From Clostridia bacterium (GTDB taxonomy: Bacteria > Bacillota > Clostridia > Oscillospirales > Acutalibacteraceae): 64,000 bases of DNA. Positions 1 to 6,363 of this stretch are shown in pieces. A model generated the notes under the pieces. That model searched no databases and had not been told where the DNA came from. It saw only the letters and a list, made by a program, of their open reading frames with translations. The position numbers were made by a program, and so were the translations under genes. The number at the start of each line of letters is the position of its first letter. Within the stretch, counting starts at the first letter, position 1. The stretch covers positions 62,001 to 126,000 of the forward strand of contig JAFSFB010000016.1 of NCBI GenBank assembly GCA_017435385.1. The letters are read 5' to 3'.

Positions 1-81
1 GCGAATTTTTTTATTCCGCCGTAATTGAGACAGCCCTGACTATTGTCATCTATATGTCCGTTATGTGATTGCATATGCCAA

Positions 82-120
82 TTAAAGCAGACAAAAATCA
101 GCCGTTCTTGTCTGCTTTAA
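82..120 (-). promoter_or_regulatory. Hairpin at the ftsL 3' end
   Basis: A perfect 13-bp inverted repeat (82-94 and 108-120) with a 13-nt loop covers the last ftsL codons and the following spacer. No long T tract follows on the minus strand, so it may be a processing or attenuation hairpin between ftsL and the next dcw gene rather than a full terminator. Confidence 0.5.
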
Positions 121-598
121 CTTCTGCATCTGAAAGTTCGCCGCCCGCCATAATTACTTTGTCGCCATCCGAGTCTTCAAAGTAATGTATCTGGAAGCGC
201 TCCAATTTCTGCATACCCAAAACCGAAACAGCGTATTCCTCAACCTTTTCTCTTGAAACCGATGAGTTGAGCTGCATGACAAGTCTTGTGTTTTCGCTTT
301 CGGCGTCTTTGATCTGATCTGCAAGCGTTACGGCCTCTCTTTCAAGAACCGTCAGACTGATTCTCGAAAAGAGAATTGCACCGAATAAGGTTATTATCGT
401 AACAGCTATTGCAAAGACCTTGAGAGTTCGCACAGCTGATGCAACCGACTCTCTTCTGACCTGAACTGCCGTCTTTTTCGTACGAACCGCCTGCTGCTTT
501 CGCTGAGGCTGAGAGGGACGATCCTCTGCCGTCGGCTTGAATGCAGGCATATTATACAGCGAAAGATCGTAAGCTTCGCTGCGGTTATAATCCGCCAT
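98..598 (-). CDS. ftsL: FtsL-like cell division protein
   Basis: A 166-residue bitopic protein: a basic, Pro/Gln-rich cytoplasmic region (1-55), one membrane segment (about 59-78), then a heptad-like coiled-coil stretch (about 83-118). This is the FtsL/DivIC layout. FtsL belongs to the FtsQLB divisome subcomplex that activates septal peptidoglycan synthesis. Sequence conservation in FtsL is always poor, so the call rests on topology and on its place directly after rsmH in a dcw cluster. AAGGAG precedes the ATG. The gap to rsmH is 53 nt. The cytoplasmic tail and the C-terminal acidic end look lineage specific. Confidence 0.8.
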   Translation of the reverse strand: MADYNRSEAYDLSLYNMPAFKPTAEDRPSQPQRKQQAVRTKKTAVQVRRESVASAVRTLKVFAIAVTIITLFGAILFSRISLTVLEREAVTLADQIKDAESENTRLVMQLNSSVSREKVEEYAVSVLGMQKLERFQIHYFEDSDGDKVIMAGGELSDAEVKADKNG

Positions 599-651
599 AC
601 CGTCTCTCCTTTCACAAAATTTGAAATGTCAGATTATCTGACAGATTGAAT

Positions 652-1587
652 TCAGAGTTTTACAGCCGTGCGCAATTTTGCACTGCGGCTTCTCGGGTTT
701 TCTTCGATTTCCGCTCTGCTCGGTCCGACCGCCTTGAGCACCCTCGCTTTCGGCTCATTGCCGCAAACACAGACCGGAAAGTTTCTCGGGCATGTGCATC
801 CCTTAGCAAGAGGTGCAAACGCCTGCTTGATTATTCTGTCCTCAAGCGAATGGAAGGTTATTATGCTCACCCTGCCTCCTTTTTTAAGGCAGCTGAACAT
901 GTTTTCCGCAGCCTCACCGAGGCCGTCAAGCTCTCCGTTAACATATATTCTGATCGCCTGGAAGGTTTTTCGGGCGGGGTGCCCGTCCCTTCTTGCCGCC
1001 GCAGGCATAGCCGACTTGATTATCTCGGAAAGCTCAAAGGTCGTTTCGATCGGAGCGGTTTCCCTCGCTTTGACTATCGCTCTCGAGATCGACGGAGCGA
1101 ATTTCTCCTCACCGTAGTCAAATATGATTTTCTGAAGCTCCTTCTGACTCAGCGAATTGACCGCCTGCTTTGCGCTCATGCCTTCAAGGCTCATCCTCAT
1201 GTCAAGCGGAGCATCGTTATGAAACGAAAATCCCCTTGACGGCTCATCAAGCTGATGGGAGCTGACTCCCAGATCGGCAAGAATACCGTCAACGGCGTCT
1301 ATTCCGAGCTTGTCGAGAATGTTTCTTATGTTAAAAAAGTTATCATGAACCAATGTTACGCAATCGAAACCGCCAAGACGTTCTTTTAATGTTTCGATAG
1401 CTTCGGGATCTCTGTCAATCGCAATCAGCCTGCCATCCCTGAGGCGTTTTGCAATTGCAGCGGAATGACCTCCGCCGCCCGAAGTGCAGTCAACATATAT
1501 TCCGTCGGGCTTGATTTCAAGCGAATCGATCGTTTCATTGAAAAGAACCGGAACATGATGAAAACCGATGCTGTTTTTTTCGCTCAT
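652..1587 (-). CDS. rsmH: 16S rRNA m4C1402 methyltransferase RsmH
   Basis: 311 residues, the usual RsmH (MraW) length. It N4-methylates C1402 of 16S rRNA in the ribosomal P site using S-adenosylmethionine. Family marks are the N-terminal HVPVLFNE segment, the SAM-binding DCTSGGGGHS loop (about 33-42), DRDPEAI, and a C-terminal region with FHSLEDR and a short Cys cluster. Its start overlaps the mraZ stop by 4 nt (ATGA), so translation is probably coupled, and ftsL follows. This is the standard mraZ-rsmH-ftsL order of Firmicutes. Confidence 0.97.
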   Translation of the reverse strand: MSEKNSIGFHHVPVLFNETIDSLEIKPDGIYVDCTSGGGGHSAAIAKRLRDGRLIAIDRDPEAIETLKERLGGFDCVTLVHDNFFNIRNILDKLGIDAVDGILADLGVSSHQLDEPSRGFSFHNDAPLDMRMSLEGMSAKQAVNSLSQKELQKIIFDYGEEKFAPSISRAIVKARETAPIETTFELSEIIKSAMPAAARRDGHPARKTFQAIRIYVNGELDGLGEAAENMFSCLKKGGRVSIITFHSLEDRIIKQAFAPLAKGCTCPRNFPVCVCGNEPKARVLKAVGPSRAEIEENPRSRSAKLRTAVKL

Positions 1588-2027
1588 CGTCTTCCACCTT
1601 TTGCGGTATAGCTGATGCCGGCAAGGCTGACATCCTGCTTATCATTCCATTCATCCCATACATCAGGTGCCCAGAGCTCAACTCTGTTCACGGTTCCTAC
1701 CGCAAGAACTTCGTTTTCGAGCATTGCGTGAGCTTTGAAATCCTCTTTGAGAGTTATTCTTCCCTGCTTGTCAAGCGAAACCTTATCGCTCATTGAAGCG
1801 AGCTTACGCTGAACCGCCGCCTGCTGTCTGCCTTCAAACATTTCGGTAACGCCGTCACAGAAATTGATCCATTCTTCTTCTGAGAAAAGAACGAGGCAGG
1901 GTTCATCCTGAATCGACTTGAGAACAATGAAGCTCTCGCCGAGGTCTTTTCTGAACATGGTGGGAACGGCTATTCTGTTTCCCTGGTCAAATTTTCTGAT
2001 TTCATGGCCTGCAAAGCTTGCTGACAT
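1584..2027 (-). CDS. mraZ: Transcriptional regulator MraZ
   Basis: A 147-residue MraZ with two AbrB-like half repeats; the second carries the SLDKQGRITL-type motif. MraZ is a ring-forming DNA-binding protein that represses its own dcw operon. The frame stays open upstream to 2069, but the ATG at 2027 is preceded by a strong GGGGGAGG site at the right distance and yields the normal family N-terminus (MSASFAGHEIRKFD), so the upstream ATG is rejected. It overlaps rsmH by 4 nt. TGGGG repeats upstream look like its own operator. Confidence 0.96.
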   Translation of the reverse strand: MSASFAGHEIRKFDQGNRIAVPTMFRKDLGESFIVLKSIQDEPCLVLFSEEEWINFCDGVTEMFEGRQQAAVQRKLASMSDKVSLDKQGRITLKEDFKAHAMLENEVLAVGTVNRVELWAPDVWDEWNDKQDVSLAGISYTAKGGRR

Positions 2028-2053
2028 AACAGCCTCCCCCTTTCTCAGAAATT

Positions 2054-2100
2054 CCCCATTAGCCCCCATGAGCCACCTTTAGCAACCTTATTATATTATA
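2054..2100 (-). promoter_or_regulatory. mraZ promoter -10 and MraZ operator repeats
   Basis: On the minus strand a consensus TATAAT (2095-2100) is followed by TGG (2073-2075) and two TGGGG boxes (2064-2068 and 2054-2058). The two TGGGG boxes are exactly 10 bp apart. TGGGN repeats at 10-bp spacing are the known E. coli MraZ operator, and related boxes occur in mollicutes. No good -35 is visible. Autoregulation of the dcw operon is inferred. Confidence 0.6.
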
Positions 2101-2211
2101 CTCTTTTGAGAAATACAAGACCTTTTTCTAATTTTTTATGCTCTGTTATCAACTTTTTTATCCACTTTTTTGCTTTTTCGGTCATTTTTCCGTATTTTTA
2201 GCATACGAAGC

Positions 2212-2246
2212 AAAAAAATCCCCGCCCGAAAGATGGACGGGCAGGG
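2212..2246 (-). terminator. Rho-independent terminator of gpr
   Basis: On the minus strand a 9-bp GC-rich stem (2238-2246 with 2220-2228, one G-U pair) is followed by a run of seven T (2219-2212). It lies 15 nt after the gpr stop codon. Confidence 0.85.
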
Positions 2247-2260
2247 TCAAGAAGTTTTTT

Positions 2261-3127
2261 TCACGAGGTCAGAATGAGCATATCCTCAGGGGATATATCG
2301 GGCTGCAGAGCACAGTTGATCGCAAGTGCAGTCAGCTTTGCCGCTCTTTCGATCATCAGATCGATCTCTCTCGGAGTCACCATCATATTTTCTGTTCCGT
2401 TATCCGAAACAAAAGAAACATCTCCCGAATAATCCGCAACGAGAGTTGCCGCATCAACAACGGTCGGAACTCCTATTGCCACCACGGGCACGCCGAGAGT
2501 TTTCTCGCTTATTTCCCGTCGGGCATTTCCCACGCCCGAGCCCGGAACGATTCCCGTTGAACACATCTGCACGGTGTTTCCCAACCTTGAAACGCTCCTC
2601 GCCGCAAGAGCATCAACGGTTATGACCGTGTCGGGCTTCACTCCGTCAATGATTCCCTTGAGCAGCTCTCCCGCTTCAACGCCCGTATCTCCCGTAACGC
2701 CGGTCGAAACCGAGCTCACGCAACGGAGTCCGTAAAGCCCCGTCGCCTTCTGAATCTCTCCCGTAATATGACGGGTCGAAAAAATCATCGAAGCACATTT
2801 CGGTCCCAGCGCATCGGGCGTTATTTTCATGTTTCCCAAGCCTGCTACAAGTACACTGCCTTTTTCGGGAAGAAATCTTCTTATTTCAGTAACAAGAGCA
2901 TCAAGGCTGTCATCAATGAACTGAGCCTGCCTTGCAAACGGAGCCACCTCTACGGTAACATATTCACCCATCGGCTTCCCGACGGCTTTTTCGCCATTCT
3001 TATTCGTGACGGATATTCTGCTGACCTTCGCTTTTTTTGCCTCAAATGCTTCTATTTCAATTCCGTCTGTATCCTTTTTGTCTAAACTTTCGCATCTTTC
3101 AAGCGCCAAATCTGTTCTGAAATCCAT
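2261..3127 (-). CDS. gpr: Germination protease GPR
   Basis: A 288-residue spore protease that degrades small acid-soluble spore proteins (SASPs) on germination. It begins with FRTDLALE, which matches the conserved TDLA(V/L)E region where Bacillus GPR zymogen is autoprocessed. Typical blocks include VAGLGNMKITPDALGP, STGVTGDTGVEAGE, TVDALAARSVSRLG and GVGNARREIS. It is shorter than the Bacillus enzyme (about 370 residues) and has almost no propeptide ahead of the cleavage motif. It is divergent from rpsT, a neighbour pair also seen in Bacillus. Forespore expression is expected, but I could not place a SigF/SigG promoter. Confidence 0.96.
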   Translation of the reverse strand: MDFRTDLALERCESLDKKDTDGIEIEAFEAKKAKVSRISVTNKNGEKAVGKPMGEYVTVEVAPFARQAQFIDDSLDALVTEIRRFLPEKGSVLVAGLGNMKITPDALGPKCASMIFSTRHITGEIQKATGLYGLRCVSSVSTGVTGDTGVEAGELLKGIIDGVKPDTVITVDALAARSVSRLGNTVQMCSTGIVPGSGVGNARREISEKTLGVPVVAIGVPTVVDAATLVADYSGDVSFVSDNGTENMMVTPREIDLMIERAAKLTALAINCALQPDISPEDMLILTS

Positions 3128-3206
3128 ATTTTAAATTACCTCTTGATTTTTCAGTGATTTTTTTGTATTATTAATTGAAATTATTTAATATTTTTTCAAA
3201 AATTCC

Positions 3207-3235
3207 TTGCATTTGGAGAAAAAATGTGATATCAT
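3207..3235 (+). promoter_or_regulatory. rpsT promoter
   Basis: TTGCAT (3207-3212), a 17-bp spacer and TATCAT (3230-3235) form a SigA-type promoter 30 nt upstream of the rpsT start. Confidence 0.65.
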
Positions 3236-3265
3236 AATCACCTGTATGAAGAAGGAGGTGTCGTA

Positions 3266-3517
3266 ATGCCTAATATTAAGTCAGCAAAAAAGAGAGTTAT
3301 CGTTAACAAGACAAGAGCTGCAAGAAACAAGTCCCGCAACACTGCTCTTAAAACAGCTATCAAAAAAGCTCATGCAGCAGTTGAAGCTAACGCTCCCGAA
3401 AAGGAAGCTATCGTAAGAGAAGCTATCAAGAAGGTTGACCAGGCTGCAGCTAAGGGTCTTCTCCACAAGAACAACGCTGCTCACAAGAAGTCAGCTCTCG
3501 CTCAGCTCATTAAATAA
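3266..3517 (+). CDS. rpsT: 30S ribosomal protein bS20
   Basis: An 83-residue, Lys/Ala-rich helical protein with the bS20 opening PNIKSAKKRV and the KGLLHKNNAAHKKSAL block near the C-terminus. It binds 16S rRNA at the base of the small subunit. AAGAAGGAGGTG lies just before the ATG and is one of the strongest ribosome binding sites in the window. It is monocistronic, with its own promoter (3207) and terminator (3544). Confidence 0.98.
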   Translation: MPNIKSAKKRVIVNKTRAARNKSRNTALKTAIKKAHAAVEANAPEKEAIVREAIKKVDQAAAKGLLHKNNAAHKKSALAQLIK

Positions 3518-3543
3518 TTTGAGCTAATTTAATTTAGCAAATC

Positions 3544-3574
3544 AACCGCAGTTATCGGATAGCTGCGGTTTTGC
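3544..3574 (+). terminator. Terminator of rpsT
   Basis: An 8-bp stem (3544-3551 with 3563-3570, AACCGCAG/CTGCGGTT) ends in a short T run; a longer T run follows near 3590. Confidence 0.65.
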
Positions 3575-3617
3575 TATATCTATATATTGTTTTTTTGTTA
3601 ACAACTCAATCAATCTG

Positions 3618-3646
3618 TTGACATTCTTCGGAATATAATGTATAAT
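3618..3646 (+). promoter_or_regulatory. Consensus SigA promoter of the 57-residue protein
   Basis: TTGACA (3618-3623), a 17-bp spacer and TATAAT (3641-3646) match the consensus at all twelve positions. A TG dinucleotide (3639-3640) sits directly before the -10. Confidence 0.88.
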
Positions 3647-3678
3647 TACAATGATAAATTTTTACGGAGGTTAAAATA

Positions 3679-3852
3679 ATGAAGAAAGCTCTCAAAGTTA
3701 TCGGCATTATCATTGCAGTTGCAGGCGTTATCGCAGGCGTTTATTTCGCCGTCAAAAAGTATCTTGAAAAGAAGAATCAGGCTGCTGACTGCGAAGAAAA
3801 TTACGTTTCTTGCTCATGCTGTGAAGCAGAAGCTGTTGCTCAGCCTCAATAA
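3679..3852 (+). CDS. 57-residue single-pass membrane protein with Cys-rich tail
   Basis: Not recognised. The frame encodes 57 residues: a short basic start (MKKALK), one hydrophobic helix (about 7-24, rich in Ile/Val/Ala/Gly), a Lys-rich juxtamembrane stretch (KKYLEKK), and a tail with Cys38, Cys45, Cys47 and Cys48 in an acidic context. ACGGAGG precedes the ATG at good spacing. A consensus promoter (3618) and a strong terminator (3868) bracket it exactly, so it should be an abundant monocistronic product. The cysteines could bind metal or form disulfides, but the sequence does not show which. A signal-peptide-like reading is possible, though no cleavage site is evident. Confidence 0.8.
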   Translation: MKKALKVIGIIIAVAGVIAGVYFAVKKYLEKKNQAADCEENYVSCSCCEAEAVAQPQ

Positions 3853-3867
3853 TCAACTGGATTCCTT

Positions 3868-3894
3868 TCCCCTGCCTTTGGCGGGGGATTTTTT
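3868..3894 (+). terminator. Terminator of the 57-residue protein gene
   Basis: A 9-bp stem (3868-3876 with 3880-3888, one T-G pair) with a 3-nt loop is followed by six T (3889-3894). Confidence 0.88.
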
Positions 3895-3979
3895 CTGCCC
3901 TGAAATGTTTTAAGAATTTCTTAATTCCGTCCTTAGATTATTGACAAAAGGCCGTAATCAGTTATCATTATAATCAGGA

Positions 3980-4345
3980 TCATTTCTCTTTGGGTCTTGC
4001 AACAAGAGAAGCAACGATTCCGCAGACGATTGCGGCGGTGACTCCTCCCGAGGCGGCTGTGAAAGCCCCCGTCAGGATTCCTCTTGCCCCCTGCTCTGCG
4101 ATCGCTTCTCTGACACCCCTCGCAAGAGCAAAGCCGAAGCCCGTCAGCGGTACGGTCGCTCCTGCGCCTGCCCATTCGGCAAGCGGTCCGTAAATTCCGA
4201 TCGCTCCGAGGACAACTCCGATAACAACGAAGGAAACAAGAATTCTGGCAGGAGTCATTTTCGTGTTATCGATCAGAATCTGACCGATCAGACAAATCGA
4301 TCCTCCTACGCAAAAGGCCTTCAGCAAATCTGTCAATATTCCCAT
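3980..4345 (-). CDS. spoVAE: Stage V sporulation protein AE (SpoVAE)
   Basis: A 121-residue, very hydrophobic protein with three to four membrane segments, matching the SpoVAE/SpoVAEb family. SpoVA proteins move dipicolinic acid into the forespore and release it at germination. The frame opens further upstream, but the ATG at 4345 has GAGGAAGG before it and gives the family start MGILTDLLKAFCVGG. The conserved GFGFALARGVREAI block and the C-terminal Ala/Gly-rich helix are present. Normally it sits beside spoVAC and spoVAD; neither is in this window, and the downstream side (3853-3979) holds no gene. Confidence 0.88.
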   Translation of the reverse strand: MGILTDLLKAFCVGGSICLIGQILIDNTKMTPARILVSFVVIGVVLGAIGIYGPLAEWAGAGATVPLTGFGFALARGVREAIAEQGARGILTGAFTAASGGVTAAIVCGIVASLVARPKEK

Positions 4346-4423
4346 CTGTGAACCTTCCTCGCTTTTTATTTTTATTATTCCGCACAAAATAACTCATATT
4401 CCGAAGAAAATGAAAAATAACTA

Positions 4424-4452
4424 TTGACAAACGGCGGATTAATAAATAATAT
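4424..4452 (+). promoter_or_regulatory. acpP promoter
   Basis: TTGACA (4424-4429), 17 bp, TAATAT (4447-4452). The 5' leader to acpP is about 50 nt. Confidence 0.75.
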
Positions 4453-4506
4453 TTATACTGTGGTTTCCGGGGGGAAACGAAATAATTTTTTTAAAGGAGT
4501 AAAATC

Positions 4507-4734
4507 ATGGTATTTGAAAAAATCAAGAAAATCATCAGCGAACAGCTCGAAGTTGACCAGAGCATCATCACAGACGGCGCTTCAATCACAGGTGACCTCG
4601 GCGCAGACAGCCTCGACCTCGTTGACCTTGCAATGTCAATCGAAGACGAATTTGATATCGAGCTTTCTGACGACGCTCTCGAAAAGATCAAGACAGTCAG
4701 CGATCTCGTTGCTTACATCGAAGACAGAATCTAA
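4507..4734 (+). CDS. acpP: Acyl carrier protein
   Basis: A 75-residue acidic protein with the [10 protein letters not shown] motif. The Ser in DSL (about 36) receives the 4'-phosphopantetheine arm that carries acyl chains in type II fatty acid synthesis. The length and four-helix pattern are normal. AAAGGAG precedes the start. It has its own promoter and terminator and is not next to fab genes, so this may be a stand-alone ACP; the sequence is nevertheless a normal fatty-acid ACP. Confidence 0.95.
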   Translation: MVFEKIKKIISEQLEVDQSIITDGASITGDLGADSLDLVDLAMSIEDEFDIELSDDALEKIKTVSDLVAYIEDRI

Positions 4735-4745
4735 AGGATTTTACT

Positions 4746-4775
4746 GCACCGCTTAAAGCGGTGCTTTTTATTTTT
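4746..4775 (+). terminator. Terminator of acpP
   Basis: An 8-bp stem (4746-4753 with 4757-4764, GCACCGCT/AGCGGTGC) with a 3-nt loop and a T-rich tail. The tail runs into the -35 box of the nagA promoter. Confidence 0.88.
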
Positions 4776-4802
4776 GACACATGAGGTACAAAGTGTTATA
4801 AT
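4774..4802 (+). promoter_or_regulatory. nagA promoter
   Basis: TTGACA (4774-4779), 17-bp spacer, TATAAT (4797-4802): a full consensus SigA promoter directly behind the acpP terminator. Confidence 0.85.
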
Positions 4803-4826
4803 TGAATTTGTAAGGAGGGATATAAT

Positions 4827-5939
4827 ATGATTATTAAAAATGCGACGGTTTACGGTCCGGATTTTGAGCCGATAAAAACCGACATCACGATAGACGGAGA
4901 GATCATTTCCGATTTGGGTGCATGCGATGCGGATGGAGAGGATTTTTCGGGCTGCAATGTTTTGCCAGGCTTCATTGACATTCACATTCACGGCTGCAGC
5001 ATGGCGGACGCAACTGACGGCAATCCCGATTCAGCCGCAAAAATGAGCCGCTGGCTCGCAACGAAGGGTGTTACCTCCTTCTGCCCGACAACGATGACTC
5101 TCCCCGAGGATTTTCTCGAAAAATGCTTTTCCTATGTTGCTAAAACGATGGGCAAGGAAGAGGGCGCATACATTCACGGAATCAACATGGAAGGTCCTTT
5201 TATCTCACATGCAAAAAAAGGAGCTCAGGCAGGAGAGCATATCGTTGCTCCGAATTTTGAAATGCTCAGAAAGCTCAACGATATCTGCCCCGTCAGCCTC
5301 GTTGACATCGCACCCGAAGCAGACGGAGCAGACGAATTTATCGAAAAAGCAAAAGAGATATGCACCGTTTCGCTTGCTCATACTGCGGCAGACTATGCAA
5401 CCGGTAAAGCAGCAATTGAAAAAGGAGCGAAGCACGCAACACATCTTTATAATGCGATGACCTGCCTTACATCAAGAGAGGCAGGCATGGTCGGCGCAGT
5501 TCTGGACAGCGAAAATGTTATGGCTGAAATCATCTGTGACGGAATTCACATCTGCCCTGCAACTCTCAGAATCACGTTCAAGGCTCTCGGAGAAGACAGA
5601 AGCGTTGTCATCAGCGACTCACTCATGGCGGCAGGAATGCCTGACGGAGAATATATGCTCGGCGGACAGAAGGTTTACAAAAGAAGCGATGCAAGGCTTG
5701 CTGACGGTACGCTAGCAGGAAGCGTTACAAATCTTTTCGAGGAATTCCATAACCTTCTCGGCTTCGGAATCCCTCTCAGACAGGCAATTAAATCAGTAAC
5801 GATCAACCCTGCAAAGGCTATCGGAGCAGATAAGATAACAGGAAGCATTGAGGTCGGAAAAAATGCTGACCTTCTCATTACAAGCGGCGATTTCAAAGAA
5901 ATAAAAGCCGTTTTTATCAAAGGAAAAAGGGTAGTTTAA
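4827..5939 (+). CDS. nagA: N-acetylglucosamine-6-phosphate deacetylase
   Basis: A 370-residue amidohydrolase-superfamily enzyme that removes acetate from GlcNAc-6-phosphate, giving GlcN-6-phosphate for glycolysis or cell-wall reuse. Visible marks are HIH (53-55), the metal-ligand Glu in NMEGPF (about 119), SLAHTAAD, THLYNAM, DGIHI and the catalytic Asp in ISDSLMAAG (about 264). AAGGAGGG precedes the ATG. The gene is monocistronic, and no nagB or PTS gene is adjacent. Control beyond the SigA promoter is not visible. Confidence 0.95.
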   Translation: MIIKNATVYGPDFEPIKTDITIDGEIISDLGACDADGEDFSGCNVLPGFIDIHIHGCSMADATDGNPDSAAKMSRWLATKGVTSFCPTTMTLPEDFLEKCFSYVAKTMGKEEGAYIHGINMEGPFISHAKKGAQAGEHIVAPNFEMLRKLNDICPVSLVDIAPEADGADEFIEKAKEICTVSLAHTAADYATGKAAIEKGAKHATHLYNAMTCLTSREAGMVGAVLDSENVMAEIICDGIHICPATLRITFKALGEDRSVVISDSLMAAGMPDGEYMLGGQKVYKRSDARLADGTLAGSVTNLFEEFHNLLGFGIPLRQAIKSVTINPAKAIGADKITGSIEVGKNADLLITSGDFKEIKAVFIKGKRVV

Positions 5940-5970
5940 GGCAAATTTGAAAGTTATCCTGCAAAGCAAA

Positions 5971-5998
5971 AAGCACCTTGAAAAAAGGTGCTTTTTTT
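5971..5998 (+). terminator. Terminator of nagA
   Basis: A 9-bp stem (5971-5979 with 5985-5993, AAGCACCTT/AAGGTGCTT) runs into a seven-T tract. Confidence 0.85.
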
Positions 5999-6027
5999 AT
6001 TCATGAATATATGCGTAAGGGGAAAAA

Positions 6028-6052
6028 ACTTTACAAAATCGGCTTGTAAAGT
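6028..6052. repeat. Inverted repeat ACTTTACAA/TTGTAAAGT
   Basis: Perfect 9-bp arms (6028-6036 and 6044-6052) with a 7-nt spacer. The half-sites are those of the dyads at 6131, 14811, 26748, 62835 and 63023, but in reversed order. Confidence 0.6.
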
Positions 6053-6130
6053 GATTTACTTGCATGTGTGGAAAAGTCGGTGGAAAATGTGAATAACTCG
6101 GGCTTTATATTCTTATTTGGAATAATTTCC

Positions 6131-6149
6131 GTAAAGTTATCCACTTTAC
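6131..6149. repeat. Dyad GTAAAG-N7-CTTTAC
   Basis: GTAAAGT and ACTTTAC arms around TATCC. The spacer creates TTATCCACT, one base from the strict DnaA box. Confidence 0.6.
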
Positions 6150-6180
6150 AAGAGTTTATTTTTCTTTATTCGACAAATAT

Positions 6181-6200
6181 TATACTGTATATACAGTATA
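6181..6200. repeat. 20-bp perfect palindrome
   Basis: TATACTGTATATACAGTATA is fully self-complementary, with no spacer. It looks like an operator for a dimeric regulator, but no start codon with a ribosome binding site follows on either strand. Confidence 0.6.
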
Positions 6201-6287
6201 CAGCGTGAATAACTTTTGCAGGATTGGTTTAATTTTCCTGCATTTGTTATAATCTTCCCTTTCTTTAACAGAACACGAATCAAGCAT

Positions 6288-6327
6288 AAAATACCCCCCG
6301 CTGCATCGCTGCAACGGGGGGTATTTT
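6288..6327 (-). terminator. Strong terminator of the dockerin gene, probably bidirectional
   Basis: A perfect 13-bp stem (6288-6300 with 6315-6327) with six consecutive G-C pairs, flanked by A/T-rich ends on both sides. It lies 36 nt after the dockerin gene stop and also faces nagA. Confidence 0.9.
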
Positions 6328-6363
6328 CAGTTAATTATTTACTCTGATGATTCACAGTCCTGC

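Larger units (their letters stand above)
6001..6285. other. Noncoding palindrome island with DnaA-box-like 9-mers
   Basis: This stretch between the convergent nagA and dockerin genes holds no convincing gene. It has two matches to the relaxed DnaA box TTWTNCACA (minus strand: 6067-6075 and 6088-6096) and three one-mismatch sites (6079-6087, 6137-6145, 6204-6212). It also carries four inverted repeats: 6028-6052, 6131-6149, 6181-6200 and 6217-6242. A role as a DnaA-binding or other protein-binding locus is inference. Confidence 0.45.

Noticed and set aside
1..74. Open minus-strand frame from an ATG at 74 to the window edge, possibly the start of the next dcw gene
   Set aside because: No ribosome binding site precedes it and only 24 codons are visible; a better start may lie outside the window after the GGCGG near position 17.
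646..1239. 197-residue plus-strand ORF over rsmH
   Set aside because: Antisense shadow of a clear rsmH; Arg/Ser-rich composition typical of a shadow frame.
6003..6092. 29-residue ORF in the palindrome island
   Set aside because: No ribosome binding site, and the composition is dictated by the palindromes.
6181..6200. LexA/SOS box
   Set aside because: The centre is CTG-N6-CAG, not the CTG-N10-CAG of proteobacterial LexA, and it does not fit the GAAC-N4-GTTC box of Gram-positive bacteria.
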